Positions 52,171 to 60,882 of a stretch of DNA of 64,000 nt are shown here, piece by piece. The position numbers were made by a program, and so were the translations under genes. The notes under the pieces were generated by a model. It had not been told where the DNA came from. It did not search any database and was given only the letters and a program-made list of their open reading frames with translations. Numbering within the stretch: the stretch's first letter is position 1; every line of letters starts with the position of its first letter. Origin of the DNA: Streptomyces niger (GTDB lineage: Bacteria > Actinomycetota > Actinomycetes > Streptomycetales > Streptomycetaceae); NCBI RefSeq assembly GCF_000718305.1, contig NZ_JOFQ01000018.1, forward strand, positions 53,816 through 117,815. Direction: 5' to 3'.

Positions 52171-52533
52171 TCAGACGTTGAACCCCAGCGCGCGCAGCTG
52201 CTCGCGGCCGTCGTCGGTGATCTTGTCGGGGCCCCACGGGGGCATCCAGACCCAGTTGATCCGCAGCTCGTTGACGATGCCGTCCGTGGCGGACTTCGCC
52301 TGGTCCTCGATGACGTCGGTCAGCGGGCAGGCCGCCGAGGTGAGCGTCATGTCGATGGTGGCGATGTTGGCGTCGTCGATGTGGATGCCGTAGATCAGGC
52401 CGAGGTTGACCACGTCGATGCCCAGCTCGGGGTCGACGACGTCGTACAGGGCCTCGCGGACCTCTTCCTCGGTGGCCGGCTTCAGGGCGGCTGCCCCGGC
52501 CGGCGCCTCCGTGGCGCTTGCGTTCTCGGTCAT
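52171..52533 (-). CDS. sufT: Metal-sulfur cluster assembly factor (SufT/MIP18 family)
   Basis: The 120-residue protein has the DUF59/MIP18 fold: EEEVREALYDVVDPELGIDVVNLGLIYGIHID (about 22-53), the cysteine-containing MTLTSAACPLTDVIEDQ (about 62-78) and ELRINWVWMPPWGPDKITDDGREQLRALGF. These proteins help deliver Fe-S clusters to client proteins. ATG 52533 overlaps the sufU stop as ATGA, placing it last in the suf operon. A disordered Ala-rich N-terminus of about 20 residues precedes the fold. Confidence 0.9.
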   Translation of the reverse strand: MTENASATEAPAGAAALKPATEEEVREALYDVVDPELGIDVVNLGLIYGIHIDDANIATIDMTLTSAACPLTDVIEDQAKSATDGIVNELRINWVWMPPWGPDKITDDGREQLRALGFNV

Positions 52534-52988
52534 GCGGTCTTCGCCTCCTCGGAGAGGGCCTTGGCGGTCGCGTCCTTCCACGCCATCCAGGACAGGAGGG
52601 CGCACTTGACGCGGGCGGGGTACTTCGAGACGCCGGCGAACGCGACGGCGTCCTCCAGCACCTCCTCCATGGCGTCGTCGGGCTCGATCTGGCCCTTGGA
52701 CTGCATCAGCTCCAGGAAGGTCTCCTGGATCTTCTGCGCCTCGCCGAGCTCCTTCCCGACCAGGAGTTCATTGAGGACGGACGCGGAGGCCTGGCTGATC
52801 GAGCAGCCCTGGCCTTCGTACGACACGTCTTCAATGGTCGCGCCGTCCAGGCGGACGCGCAGGGTGATCTCGTCACCGCAGGTCGGGTTGACGTGGTGCA
52901 CCTCGGCGTCGCCGTCCCGCAAGCCCCGGCCGTGCGGGTGCTTGTAGTGGTCCAGGATGACGTCCTGGTACATGGAATCCAGCTTCAC
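52530..52988 (-). CDS. sufU: Fe-S cluster assembly scaffold/sulfur-relay protein SufU
   Basis: The 152-residue protein is a SufU-type IscU homologue that passes sulfur from SufS. The zinc or cluster cysteines are in VNPTCGDEITLRVRLDG (Cys about 37), YEGQGCSISQASASVL (Cys about 62) and RVKCALLSWMAWK (Cys about 128); the SufU insertion between the second and third Cys is present. The start MYQDVILDHYKHPHGRG is typical. It overlaps sufT and follows sufS by 20 bases. Confidence 0.94.
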   Translation of the reverse strand: MKLDSMYQDVILDHYKHPHGRGLRDGDAEVHHVNPTCGDEITLRVRLDGATIEDVSYEGQGCSISQASASVLNELLVGKELGEAQKIQETFLELMQSKGQIEPDDAMEEVLEDAVAFAGVSKYPARVKCALLSWMAWKDATAKALSEEAKTA

Positions 52989-53008
52989 GGGTCAGTCAGT
53001 CCTCGTCC

Positions 53009-54265
53009 TCATCCGAAGAAATTACGGACGTGCTCCAGGCCCTCGACCAGAGCGTCGACCTCGGCCGGCGTGGAGTACAGATAGAACGACGCTCGTGTCG
53101 TCGCAGGAATTCCGTACCGCAGGCAGACCGGGCGGGCGCAGTGGTGGCCGACCCGGACCGCGATGCCCTGCTCGTCGAGCACCTGACCCACGTCGTGGGG
53201 GTGGATGTCACCGAGCGTGAAGGAGATCGCGGCGCCCCGGTCCTCGGCCGTGGTCGGGCCGATGATCCGCAGGTCGGGGACCTCCAGCAGCCGCTTGACC
53301 GCGTACTCGGTGAGCGCGTGCTCGTGCGCCGCGACGTTCTCCATGCCGATGGAGTTGAGGTAGTCCACCGCCGCGCCGAGGCCGACGGCCTGGGCGATCG
53401 GGGGCGTACCGGCCTCGAACTTGTGCGGCGCCGGGGCGTAGGTGGAGGAGTTCATCGAGACGGTCTCGATCATCTCGCCGCCACCGAGGAACGGCGGCAG
53501 GTCCTCCAGCAGCTCCTGGCGGCCCCACAGCACGCCGATGCCGGTCGGGCCGCACATCTTGTGGCCGGTGAAGGCCACGAAGTCGGCCTGGAGCGCCTGG
53601 ACGTCCAGCGGCATGTGCGGCGCGGCCTGCGAGGCGTCGAAGACGACCAGCGCGCCGACGTCCTGCGCCTTGCGGACGATGGCCTCGACCGGGTTGACCG
53701 TGCCCATCAGGTTGGAGACCAGGGTCAGGGAGACGACCTTGGTCTTCTCCGTGATGATCTCGTCCATGTTGGAGAGGTCGAGCCGGCCGTCCTCGGTCAG
53801 CCCGAACCACTTCAGCTTCGCGCCCGTGCGCTGCGAGAGCAGCTGCCACGGCACGATGTTGGAGTGGTGCTCCATCTCCGTGATGACGATCTCGGTCTCG
53901 TGGTCCACGCGGTAGGGCTCGTCGGCCCAGCCCAGCATGTTGGCGACGAGGTTGAGCGACTCCGAGGCGTTCTTGGTGAAGATCACCTCGTCCCGGCTCG
54001 GTGCGTTGATGAACTCGGCGACCTTGTCGCGAGCACCTTCGTACAGCGCCGTGGCCTCCTCGGCGAGCACATGCACGCCGCGGTGGACATTGGCGTTGTA
54101 GCGTTCGTAGTACTCGCTCAGCACGTCGATGACCTGGCTGGGCGTCTGCGAGGTCGCAGCGCTGTCCAGGTAGACGAGCTTCTTCCCGTCATGGAGCTCG
54201 CGCCCCAGGATGGGGAAGTCCTTACGGATCGCCTCTGTGTCGAGGAGGCCCGGCAGCTGTGTCAC
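53009..54265 (-). CDS. sufS: Cysteine desulfurase SufS
   Basis: The 418-residue PLP enzyme removes sulfur from cysteine for cluster assembly. The PLP lysine is in FVAFTGHKMCGPTGIGVLWG (about 229) and the sulfur-carrying Cys in VRVGHHCARPVCLRYG (about 373). The PLP His motif is in EMEHHSNIVPW (about 128). The GTG start at 54265 overlaps the sufC stop as GTGA. Length and motifs match group II desulfurases that work with SufU. Confidence 0.96.
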   Translation of the reverse strand: MTQLPGLLDTEAIRKDFPILGRELHDGKKLVYLDSAATSQTPSQVIDVLSEYYERYNANVHRGVHVLAEEATALYEGARDKVAEFINAPSRDEVIFTKNASESLNLVANMLGWADEPYRVDHETEIVITEMEHHSNIVPWQLLSQRTGAKLKWFGLTEDGRLDLSNMDEIITEKTKVVSLTLVSNLMGTVNPVEAIVRKAQDVGALVVFDASQAAPHMPLDVQALQADFVAFTGHKMCGPTGIGVLWGRQELLEDLPPFLGGGEMIETVSMNSSTYAPAPHKFEAGTPPIAQAVGLGAAVDYLNSIGMENVAAHEHALTEYAVKRLLEVPDLRIIGPTTAEDRGAAISFTLGDIHPHDVGQVLDEQGIAVRVGHHCARPVCLRYGIPATTRASFYLYSTPAEVDALVEGLEHVRNFFG

Positions 54266-55026
54266 GCGGTTGCGCCACCCTTCACGTATGCCTCGTAGCC
54301 CTCGGCCTCCAGCTTGTCCGCCAGCTCCGGGCCGCCGGACTCGGCGATCCGGCCGTTGGCGAACACGTGGACGTGGTCGGGCTTGATGTAACGGAGGATC
54401 CGCGTGTAGTGGGTGATCAGCAGGGTGCCGACCTCGCCGGACTCGCGGACCCGGTTCACGCCCTCGGAGACGATGCGCAGCGCGTCGACGTCCAGGCCGG
54501 AGTCGGTCTCGTCGAGGATCGCGATCTTCGGCTTGAGCAGCTCCAGCTGGAGGATCTCGTGGCGCTTCTTCTCACCGCCGGAGAAGCCCTCGTTGACGTT
54601 GCGCTCGGCGAACGCCGGGTCCATCGAGAGGCGCTCCATGGCCTCCTTGACCTCCTTGACCCACGTCCGCAGCTTGGGAGCCTCACCGCGGACGGCGGTG
54701 GCGGAGGTGCGCAGGAAGTTGGAGACGGAGACGCCGGGGACCTCGACCGGGTACTGCATGGCGAGGAAGACGCCGGCGCGGGCGCGCTCGTCGACGGACA
54801 TCTCCAGGACGTCCTCGCCGTCGAGGGTGACGGTGCCACCGGTGATCGTGTACTTGGGGTGACCCGCGAGCGAGTAGGCGAGGGTGGACTTGCCGGAGCC
54901 GTTGGGGCCCATGATGGCGTGCGTCTCGCCCTGCTTCACGGTCAGGTCGACGCCCTTCAGGATCTCGCGCGGGCCGTTCTCGGCCTCGACGGAGACGTGC
55001 AGGTCGTGAATCTCAAGCGTTGCCAT
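54262..55026 (-). CDS. sufC: Fe-S cluster assembly ATPase SufC
   Basis: The 254-residue ABC-type ATPase powers the SufBC2D scaffold. Walker A reads IMGPNGSGKSTLAYSL (about 38-53), the signature FSGGEKKRHEILQL (about 149-162) and Walker B AILDETDSGLDVDALR (about 170-185). It lacks membrane segments, as expected for a soluble SufC. ATG 55026 follows the Rieske stop by 7 bases. Cytosolic. Confidence 0.96.
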   Translation of the reverse strand: MATLEIHDLHVSVEAENGPREILKGVDLTVKQGETHAIMGPNGSGKSTLAYSLAGHPKYTITGGTVTLDGEDVLEMSVDERARAGVFLAMQYPVEVPGVSVSNFLRTSATAVRGEAPKLRTWVKEVKEAMERLSMDPAFAERNVNEGFSGGEKKRHEILQLELLKPKIAILDETDSGLDVDALRIVSEGVNRVRESGEVGTLLITHYTRILRYIKPDHVHVFANGRIAESGGPELADKLEAEGYEAYVKGGATA

Positions 55027-55033
55027 GGGGAAC

Positions 55034-55357
55034 TCAGGACTCCTGGGTGACGGAGACGAGCACGTCGTCCCCTTCGATCTTTACGGGGTACACGGGGACG
55101 GGCTGCGTCGCGGGAAGGCCGGACGGCTTGCCGGTGCGGAGGTCGAAGCTGGAGCCGTGCAGCCAGCATTCGATGGAGCAGTCCTCCACCTCGCCCTCCG
55201 AAAGGGAGACGTTCGCGTGCGAGCAGATGTCGTTGATCGCGAACACCTCGCCCTCGGTGCGGACGACCGAGACCGGGGTGCCGTCGAGCTCGACCCGCTT
55301 CGGGGTGTCCTCTTCGAGCTCGCTCAGCCCACAGACTCGTACGTAGGTGGCGGTCAT
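55034..55357 (-). CDS. Rieske [2Fe-2S] ferredoxin-like protein inside the suf operon
   Basis: The 107-residue single-domain Rieske protein has the cluster motif CSHANVSL (Cys about 45, His about 47) and CWLHGSSFD (Cys about 64, His about 67). It resembles the ferredoxin subunit of non-heme iron oxygenases. It overlaps the sufD stop as ATGA and precedes sufC by 7 bases, so it is made with the assembly proteins. It may supply electrons or act as a cluster acceptor in assembly; function not proven. Confidence 0.9.
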   Translation of the reverse strand: MTATYVRVCGLSELEEDTPKRVELDGTPVSVVRTEGEVFAINDICSHANVSLSEGEVEDCSIECWLHGSSFDLRTGKPSGLPATQPVPVYPVKIEGDDVLVSVTQES

Positions 55358-56535
55358 GCTACGGACGCCTCCAGCTCTTCATCGATCTTGGCGATGAGGC
55401 GCTCCTCGACGTCCGGCAGGCCGATCTGCTGGACGAGCTCGGCGAAGAAGCCGCGGACCACCAGGCGGCGGGCCTCCTCGGCCGGGATGCCGCGCGCCAT
55501 CAGGTAGAACAGCTGCTCGTCGTCGAAGCGGCCGGTCGCCGAGGCGTGGCCGGCGCCGACGATCTCGCCGGTCTCGATCTCCAGGTTCGGCACCGAGTCC
55601 ACCCGCGCGCCGTCGGTGAGGACGAGGTTGCGGTTGAGCTCGTAGGTGTCCGTGCCGGTCGCCGCGGCACGGATGAGGACGTCGCCGATCCACACGGCGT
55701 GCGCGTCCTCGCCCTGGAGGGCGCCCTTGTAGACGACGTTGGAGCGGCAGTTGGCCGCCTCGTGGTCGACGAAGAGGCGGTGCTCCTGGTGCTGGCCGTT
55801 GTCGGTGAAGTACAGGCCGTAGAACTCGGCCTCGCCGCCGGGAGCGGCGTACGTCACGCGGGGGTTCAGCCGGACCAGGTCGCCGCCGAAGGTGACGACC
55901 ACGGACTTGAAGGAGGCGTCCCGGCCGACCAGGGCGTTGTGCTGGCCGGCGTGGACCGCCGTGTCGTCCCAGTCCTGGACGGAGACGACGGTGAGCTTCG
56001 CGCCGTCGCCGAGGAGGTAGTCGACGTTGGCGGCGAGGGTGGCGTCACCGGTGTGGTCGATGACGACGACGGCCTCGGCGAAGGCTCCCAGCTCGATGAC
56101 CTGGTGGCCGTAGGCGACCCCGCCCTCGCCGTGGACGGCGATGCGGATGGGCTCGCTGAGCACGGTCTCCTTGGGCACGGAGACCACGGAGGCCTTCTCG
56201 AAGGAGCTGTAGGCCTGCGCGGCGATGCGGTCGATGGGCTTGCCGGCCTTGCCGACCCGCGCGTCGTCCCGGTCCACGGCCTCGACCGTCACGCCCTCCG
56301 GCGCGTTGATCTCGACCGAGACACCGCCGGTGGCGGTGGCGGTGCCGTCGTGGAGGCCCTTCAGGCGCTCCAGCGGCGTGAAGCGCCACTCCTCCTCGCG
56401 GCCGTGCGGCACGGGGAAGTCCGCCACGTCGTAGGACGGCGGGGCGCTCATCCGGGTGGCGACGGTGGACTCCGCGGCCACCGCGATCGAGCCGGCGGTG
56501 GAGGAGCCCACCGGGGTGTTCTGAGCCTCAGCCAT
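55354..56535 (-). CDS. sufD: Fe-S cluster assembly protein SufD
   Basis: The 393-residue protein is the SufD half of the SufBC2D scaffold. The conserved FPVPHGREEEWRFTPLERLKGLHDG (about 37-61) and the C-terminal block [37 protein letters not shown] are clear, with a beta-helix core between. I placed the start at ATG 56535 (MAEAQN), the form I recall for relatives; in-frame GTG 56553 and TTG 56565 are alternatives. Ribosome-site signals are weak at all three. The gap to sufB holds a strong hairpin. Confidence 0.92.
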   Translation of the reverse strand: MAEAQNTPVGSSTAGSIAVAAESTVATRMSAPPSYDVADFPVPHGREEEWRFTPLERLKGLHDGTATATGGVSVEINAPEGVTVEAVDRDDARVGKAGKPIDRIAAQAYSSFEKASVVSVPKETVLSEPIRIAVHGEGGVAYGHQVIELGAFAEAVVVIDHTGDATLAANVDYLLGDGAKLTVVSVQDWDDTAVHAGQHNALVGRDASFKSVVVTFGGDLVRLNPRVTYAAPGGEAEFYGLYFTDNGQHQEHRLFVDHEAANCRSNVVYKGALQGEDAHAVWIGDVLIRAAATGTDTYELNRNLVLTDGARVDSVPNLEIETGEIVGAGHASATGRFDDEQLFYLMARGIPAEEARRLVVRGFFAELVQQIGLPDVEERLIAKIDEELEASVA

Positions 56536-56584
56536 GGCTGTCGTCGTGCTCACTTTCTGGGTCAAGAAGTTTGCTGCGGGCGGA

Positions 56585-56606
56585 GGGGGCCGGCTGCCCG
56601 GCCCCC
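56585..56606 (-). promoter_or_regulatory. GC-rich hairpin between sufB and sufD
   Basis: Perfect 9-bp arms GGGGGCCGG (56585-56593) and CCGGCCCCC (56598-56606) around CTGC lie in the 84-base sufB-sufD gap. There is no T-tract, so it is more likely to slow or process the transcript, or protect the sufB mRNA 3' end, than to stop all transcription. Confidence 0.5.
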
Positions 56607-56619
56607 GGGGGACGGTCGG

Positions 56620-58041
56620 TCAGCCGACCGAGCCCTCCATCTGCAGCTCGATCAGCCGGTTGAGCTCCAGCGCGTACTCCATGGGCAGCTCGCGGGCGAT
56701 CGGCTCGACGAAGCCGCGCACGATCATGGCCATGGCCTCGTCCTCGGAGAGGCCGCGCGCCATGAGGTAGAAGAGCTGGTCGTCGCTGACCTTGGAGACG
56801 GTCGCCTCGTGGCCCATGGACACGTCGTCCTCGCGGACGTCGACGTAGGGGTAGGTGTCCGAGCGCGAGATGGTGTCGACCAGCAGGGCGTCGCAGAGCA
56901 CGTTGGACTTGGAGCCGGCCGCGCCCTCGCCGATCTCGACCAGGCCGCGGTAGGAGGTCCGGCCGCCGCCTCGCGCCACCGACTTGGAGACGATGTTGGA
57001 GGAGGTGTTCGGCGCCATGTGGACCATCTTGGAGCCGGCGTCCTGGTGCTGGCCCTCGCCCGCGAAGGCGATGGACAGCGTCTCGCCCTTGGCGTGCTCG
57101 CCCATCAGGTAGACGGCCGGGTACTTCATCGTCACCTTGGAGCCGAGGTTGCCGTCGACCCACTCCATGGTCGCGCCCTCGTAGGCCACGGCACGCTTGG
57201 TGACCAGGTTGTAGACGTTGTTCGACCAGTTCTGGATCGTCGTGTAGCGGCAGCGGCCGCCCTTCTTGACGATGATCTCCACGACGGCGGAGTGCAGCGA
57301 GTCCGACTTGTAGATCGGCGCGGTGCAGCCCTCGACGTAGTGGACGTAGGCGTCCTCGTCGACGATGATCAGCGTCCGCTCGAACTGGCCCATGTTCTCG
57401 GTGTTGATCCGGAAGTAGGCCTGCAGCGGGATGTCGACGTGCACGCCCGGGGGCACGTAGATGAACGAGCCGCCGGACCACACCGCGGTGTTCAGCGAGG
57501 CGAACTTGTTGTCGCCCGCGGGGATCACCGTGCCGAAGTACTCCTTGAAGAGCTCCGGGTGCTCCTTGAGCGCGGTGTCGGTGTCCAGGAACAGGACGCC
57601 CTGCTCCTCCAGGTCCTCACGGATCTGGTGGTAGACGACCTCGGACTCGTACTGCGCGGCGACACCGGCGACCAGGCGCTGCTTCTCCGCCTCCGGGATG
57701 CCGAGCTTGTCGTAGGTGTTCTTGATGTCCTCGGGCAGGTCCTCCCAGGAAGCAGCCTGCTGCTCCGTGGACCGCACGAAGTACTTGATGTTGTCGAAGT
57801 CGATGCCGGAGAGGTCCGAGCCCCAGTTCGGCATGGGCTTCTTGTCGAAGAGCTTCAGGCCCTTGAGGCGAAGCTTGAGCATCCACTCCGGCTCGTTCTT
57901 CTTCGCCGAGATGTCGCGGACGACCTCCTCGGAGAGGCCGCGCTTGGCGGACGCGCCGGCGACGTCGGAGTCGGCCCAGCCGTATTCGTAGTTGCCCAGA
58001 CCCTCGAGCTCAGGGTGAGCAGTCTCCGTAGGGAGCGTCAT
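56620..58041 (-). CDS. sufB: Fe-S cluster assembly protein SufB
   Basis: The 473-residue scaffold protein has the SufB hallmarks: [37 protein letters not shown] (about 19-54), [46 protein letters not shown] motif (about 200-218), [22 protein letters not shown] (cluster Cys about 243) and the C-terminal [20 protein letters not shown]. Length is standard. ATG 58041 overlaps the sufR stop as ATGA, coupling the scaffold to its regulator. Confidence 0.96.
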   Translation of the reverse strand: MTLPTETAHPELEGLGNYEYGWADSDVAGASAKRGLSEEVVRDISAKKNEPEWMLKLRLKGLKLFDKKPMPNWGSDLSGIDFDNIKYFVRSTEQQAASWEDLPEDIKNTYDKLGIPEAEKQRLVAGVAAQYESEVVYHQIREDLEEQGVLFLDTDTALKEHPELFKEYFGTVIPAGDNKFASLNTAVWSGGSFIYVPPGVHVDIPLQAYFRINTENMGQFERTLIIVDEDAYVHYVEGCTAPIYKSDSLHSAVVEIIVKKGGRCRYTTIQNWSNNVYNLVTKRAVAYEGATMEWVDGNLGSKVTMKYPAVYLMGEHAKGETLSIAFAGEGQHQDAGSKMVHMAPNTSSNIVSKSVARGGGRTSYRGLVEIGEGAAGSKSNVLCDALLVDTISRSDTYPYVDVREDDVSMGHEATVSKVSDDQLFYLMARGLSEDEAMAMIVRGFVEPIARELPMEYALELNRLIELQMEGSVG

Positions 58042-58904
58042 GCGGGGTTCCTCCCGGCCGTGCTTGCAGATGCGGTGGTGGTCTTTGTGGTGCGGTGATC
58101 GGCCTTGCCGGTGGCCTTCGGCGTCCGCGGCGGGCCCTGGGCCTTGGGGGCGCCCTGAGCGGTCGCCTTCGGTACGAAGGTCGTGCAGACACCGTCGCCG
58201 TGGGCGATGGTGGCAAGACGCTGCACATGGGTCCCGAGCAGGCGCGAGAAGACCTCGGTCTCCGCCTCGCACAGCTGAGGGAACTGCTCGGCCACATGGG
58301 CGACCGGACAGTGGTGCTGGCAGAGCTGTTCACCTTGCTGCAGATGGGGGGCGCTGCGCGCCGTAGCAGCGTACCCGTCCGCGGTCAATGCCTTCGCCAG
58401 GGCCTTCGTACGCTCCTCGGGCGACGCGGCCTCGACCGCCGTGCGGTACTCCTCGGCCTGCGCCTCCAGCCGGGCGCGGGCGAACTCCGCGACCGCGGCC
58501 TCGCCGCGCTCGCCGCCGCCCGCTATCTGCGCGATCCAGCGCAGGGCGTCGGAGGCAAGGCTGTCATAGGCCTGGTCGAAGGCGTCCCGGCCGCAGTCCG
58601 TCAGCGCGAAGGCCTTCGCGGGACGGCCGCGGGAACGCGTGCCGTACACCCGCTTCTCGCGGGGCTCGACGACACCCTCGGCAACGAGGGCGTCGAGATG
58701 GCGGCGTACGGCTGCCTGGGTGAGCTCCAGCCGCAGCGCCAGCTCGGCGGCGGTGGAGGGGCCGTGGTCCAGGATGGAGCGGGCGACGCGATTGCGCGTG
58801 CCGTGCGCTTCGTCCTGGGGGGTGACCTGCGCAGAGGCTGAGGCCACCGGCCCGGCGGCCGGTGCGGCCTCGGGTACCTGTCGATCCTCGCTCGCGTATT
58901 TCAC
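58038..58904 (-). CDS. sufR: Fe-S cluster-sensing transcriptional regulator SufR
   Basis: The 288-residue regulator has a winged-helix N-terminus ([66 protein letters not shown] in pieces, about 36-102). The C-terminal cluster-binding cysteines are in [22 protein letters not shown] (Cys about 194, 198 and 211). SufR represses suf genes when it carries a cluster. GTG 58904 was chosen because upstream codons run through promoter sequence. A CAAC-N6-GTTG palindrome overlaps this start, in line with self-control. A disordered Thr/Lys/Pro tail ends the protein. Confidence 0.9.
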   Translation of the reverse strand: MKYASEDRQVPEAAPAAGPVASASAQVTPQDEAHGTRNRVARSILDHGPSTAAELALRLELTQAAVRRHLDALVAEGVVEPREKRVYGTRSRGRPAKAFALTDCGRDAFDQAYDSLASDALRWIAQIAGGGERGEAAVAEFARARLEAQAEEYRTAVEAASPEERTKALAKALTADGYAATARSAPHLQQGEQLCQHHCPVAHVAEQFPQLCEAETEVFSRLLGTHVQRLATIAHGDGVCTTFVPKATAQGAPKAQGPPRTPKATGKADHRTTKTTTASASTAGRNPA

Positions 58905-58917
58905 AACGACATTGTTG
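58904..58917. promoter_or_regulatory. SufR-type operator CAAC-N6-GTTG at the sufR start
   Basis: CAAC (58904-58907) and GTTG (58914-58917) around GACATT match the CAAC-N6-GTTG form I recall as reported for Streptomyces SufR. It covers the start codon and core promoter area of sufR, ideal for repression of the whole operon. The published motif is from memory. Confidence 0.65.
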
Positions 58918-58973
58918 CGTAATTCTTCAGACCAGGACAAGCCTCGCCCCGACCTTCGCGTGGTGGCCTCTAT

Positions 58974-58993
58974 CACTTAGGTGAGCCTAAGTG
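58974..58993. promoter_or_regulatory. Perfect palindrome resembling a DmdR/IdeR iron box
   Basis: CACTTAGG (58974-58981) and CCTAAGTG (58986-58993) are perfect arms around TGAG. The core TTAGGTGAGCCTAA matches most of the TTAGGTTAGGCTAACCTAA-like iron box in its left 14 bases. It lies 70 bases upstream of the sufR start and 72 upstream of the divergent ABC gene. Candidate site for an iron-responsive DtxR-family regulator; could serve either direction. Confidence 0.5.
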
Positions 58994-59065
58994 CAAGGCC
59001 GCATCGCGCCGCGGCGCGGGAGCCCCCGTGGGAGCGGCGGGGCGCCCCTTCGTAGACTGCCGGTC

Positions 59066-60028
59066 ATGCGCAGCACCTCCCCGGGGGACGCCCCCCGGAC
59101 CCACGGGCGCGAGCCTGCCGTCGAGGTCACGGGTCTGGTCAAGCGGTACGGCCCGAAGACCGCCGTGAACGGCCTCGACCTCACCGTCGCCCGCGGCGGG
59201 ATCACCGCCGTCCTCGGCCCGAACGGCGCCGGAAAGACCACCACCGTCGAGACCTGCGAGGGCTACCGGCGCGCCGACGCCGGCACCGTCCGCGTCCTCG
59301 GCCTGGACCCGGTTGCCGACGCCGCCGCGCTGCGCCCCCGTATCGGCGTGATGCTGCAGTCCGGGGGCGTGTACGCGGGAGCCCGCGCCGAGGAAATGCT
59401 GCGACACACCGCTTCGCTGCACGCCCACCCCGTCGACGTCGACCTCCTGATCGAGCGGCTGGGCCTGGACTCCTGCGGCCGCACGAGCTACCGGCGGCTC
59501 TCCGGCGGCCAGCAGCAGCGCCTCGCGCTCGCCATGGCCGTCGTCGGCCGCCCCGAGCTGGTCTTCCTGGACGAGCCGACCGCGGGCCTGGACCCGCAGG
59601 CCCGCCACGCCACCTGGGACCTCGTACGGGAGCTGCGCGCCGACGGCGTCAGCGTGGTGTTGACCACCCACTTCATGGACGAGGCCGAGCAGCTCGCCGA
59701 CGATGTCGCGATCATCGACGGCGGCCGGGTCATCGCCCAGGGCAGCCCCGAGACGCTGTGCAAGGGGGGCGCGGAGAACACGCTGCGCTTCACCGGCCGG
59801 CCGGGCCTGGATCTCGCCTCGCTCCTCAAGGCGCTGCCCCCGCACTGCGCGGCGGTCGAGCTGACATCCGGCGCGTACCGGGTCACCGGCACGATCGACC
59901 CGCAGCTGCTGGCCACCGTCACCTCCTGGTGCGCCCAGAACGGCGTCATGCCGGACCGCATAGCGGTCGAGCGGCACACCTTGGAGGACGTCTTCTTGGA
60001 GCTGACCGGTAAGGAGCTGCGCGCGTGA
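59066..60028 (+). CDS. ABC transporter ATP-binding protein
   Basis: The 320-residue ATPase has Walker A VLGPNGAGKTTTVE (about 52-65), signature RRLSGGQQQRLALAMA (about 146-161), Walker B ELVFLDEPTAGLDPQARH (about 167-184) and the switch His in VVLTTHFMDEAEQL. It is of the drug/heme-export (DrrA/CcmA-like) subfamily with a C-terminal dimer domain. ATG 59066 follows a TAGACT -10 element at 59053-59058 by 7 bases, which suggests a leaderless mRNA. It overlaps the permease start by 4 bases. In actinobacteria this pair is found next to ctaA, so a link with heme or oxidase biogenesis is possible. Confidence 0.9.
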   Translation: MRSTSPGDAPRTHGREPAVEVTGLVKRYGPKTAVNGLDLTVARGGITAVLGPNGAGKTTTVETCEGYRRADAGTVRVLGLDPVADAAALRPRIGVMLQSGGVYAGARAEEMLRHTASLHAHPVDVDLLIERLGLDSCGRTSYRRLSGGQQQRLALAMAVVGRPELVFLDEPTAGLDPQARHATWDLVRELRADGVSVVLTTHFMDEAEQLADDVAIIDGGRVIAQGSPETLCKGGAENTLRFTGRPGLDLASLLKALPPHCAAVELTSGAYRVTGTIDPQLLATVTSWCAQNGVMPDRIAVERHTLEDVFLELTGKELRA

Positions 60029-60798
60029 GTGCGACCACGGGTGTGTTCACCCCGAAGCCGGGCGCGGCGCCGCTCCCCCGGATGATCCGCGCGCAGGCCC
60101 TTCTCGAAACGAAGATGCTGCTGCGCAACGGGGAGCAGCTGCTGCTCACCGTCGTCATCCCGACGCTGCTGCTGGTCCTCTTCTCGGCCGTGGACATCGT
60201 CGACACGGGGAAGGGCAAGTCGGTGGACTTCCTGGCCCCCGGCATCCTCGCGCTGGCCGTGATGTCCACCGCCTTCACCGGGCAGGCCATCGCCACCGGC
60301 TTCGAGCGGCGCTACGGCGTGCTGAAGCGGCTCGGCGCCTCGCCGCTGCCCCGCTGGGCGCTGATGACCGCCAAGACCTGCTCCGTGCTGGTCACCGAGG
60401 TCCTGCAGATCGTGCTGCTGACCGTGGTCGCCTTCGCGCTCGGCTGGTCCCCGCACGGCAACCCCGTATGGGTTGTCCTGCTGCTGGTCCTCGGTACGGC
60501 GGCCTTCTCCGGCCTCGGCCTGCTCATGGCCGGCACGCTCAAGGCCGAGGCCACTCTCGCCGCGGCCAACCTGGTCTTCCTGCTCCTGCTGGTCGGCGGC
60601 GGCGTCATCGTGCCGCTGGAGAAGTTCCCCGGCGCCGTGCAGTCCGTGCTCCAGCTGCTGCCGATCTCGGCGCTCTCGGACGGGCTGCGCGACGTCCTCC
60701 AGCACGGCGCCGGCCTCCCCCTGGCCGACCTCGGCATCCTCGCCGTGTGGACCGTGCTGGGGCTGGGCGCGGCGGCGAAGTTCTTCCGCTGGGAGTGA
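60025..60798 (+). CDS. ABC transporter permease (ABC-2 type)
   Basis: The 257-residue membrane protein has about six hydrophobic segments and the ABC-2 pattern of drug or lipid exporters: LLLTVVIPTLLLVLFSAVDIV (about 36-56), FLAPGILALAVMSTAFTGQAIATGFERRYGVLKRLGASPLPRW (about 69-111) and VFLLLLVGGGVIVPLEKFPGAVQSVLQLLPISALSDGLRDVLQHG. GTG 60025 overlaps the ATPase stop as GTGA. Substrate unknown; an export role is usual for this family. Confidence 0.9.
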   Translation: MSATTGVFTPKPGAAPLPRMIRAQALLETKMLLRNGEQLLLTVVIPTLLLVLFSAVDIVDTGKGKSVDFLAPGILALAVMSTAFTGQAIATGFERRYGVLKRLGASPLPRWALMTAKTCSVLVTEVLQIVLLTVVAFALGWSPHGNPVWVVLLLVLGTAAFSGLGLLMAGTLKAEATLAAANLVFLLLLVGGGVIVPLEKFPGAVQSVLQLLPISALSDGLRDVLQHGAGLPLADLGILAVWTVLGLGAAAKFFRWE

Positions 60799-60882
60799 CG
60801 CCTGGGCCACGCAGAGTACGCGGTACGCACCGTTTCGCACCCCTCGTGAAAAGACGCACAAGCCGCCGCCTACGATGAGCCC

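Noticed and set aside
55546..58098. An 850-codon plus-strand frame opposite sufD and sufB
   Set aside because: Both suf genes are certain and conserved. The opposite frame has only Val/Gly/Asp/His-rich composition typical of a shadow.
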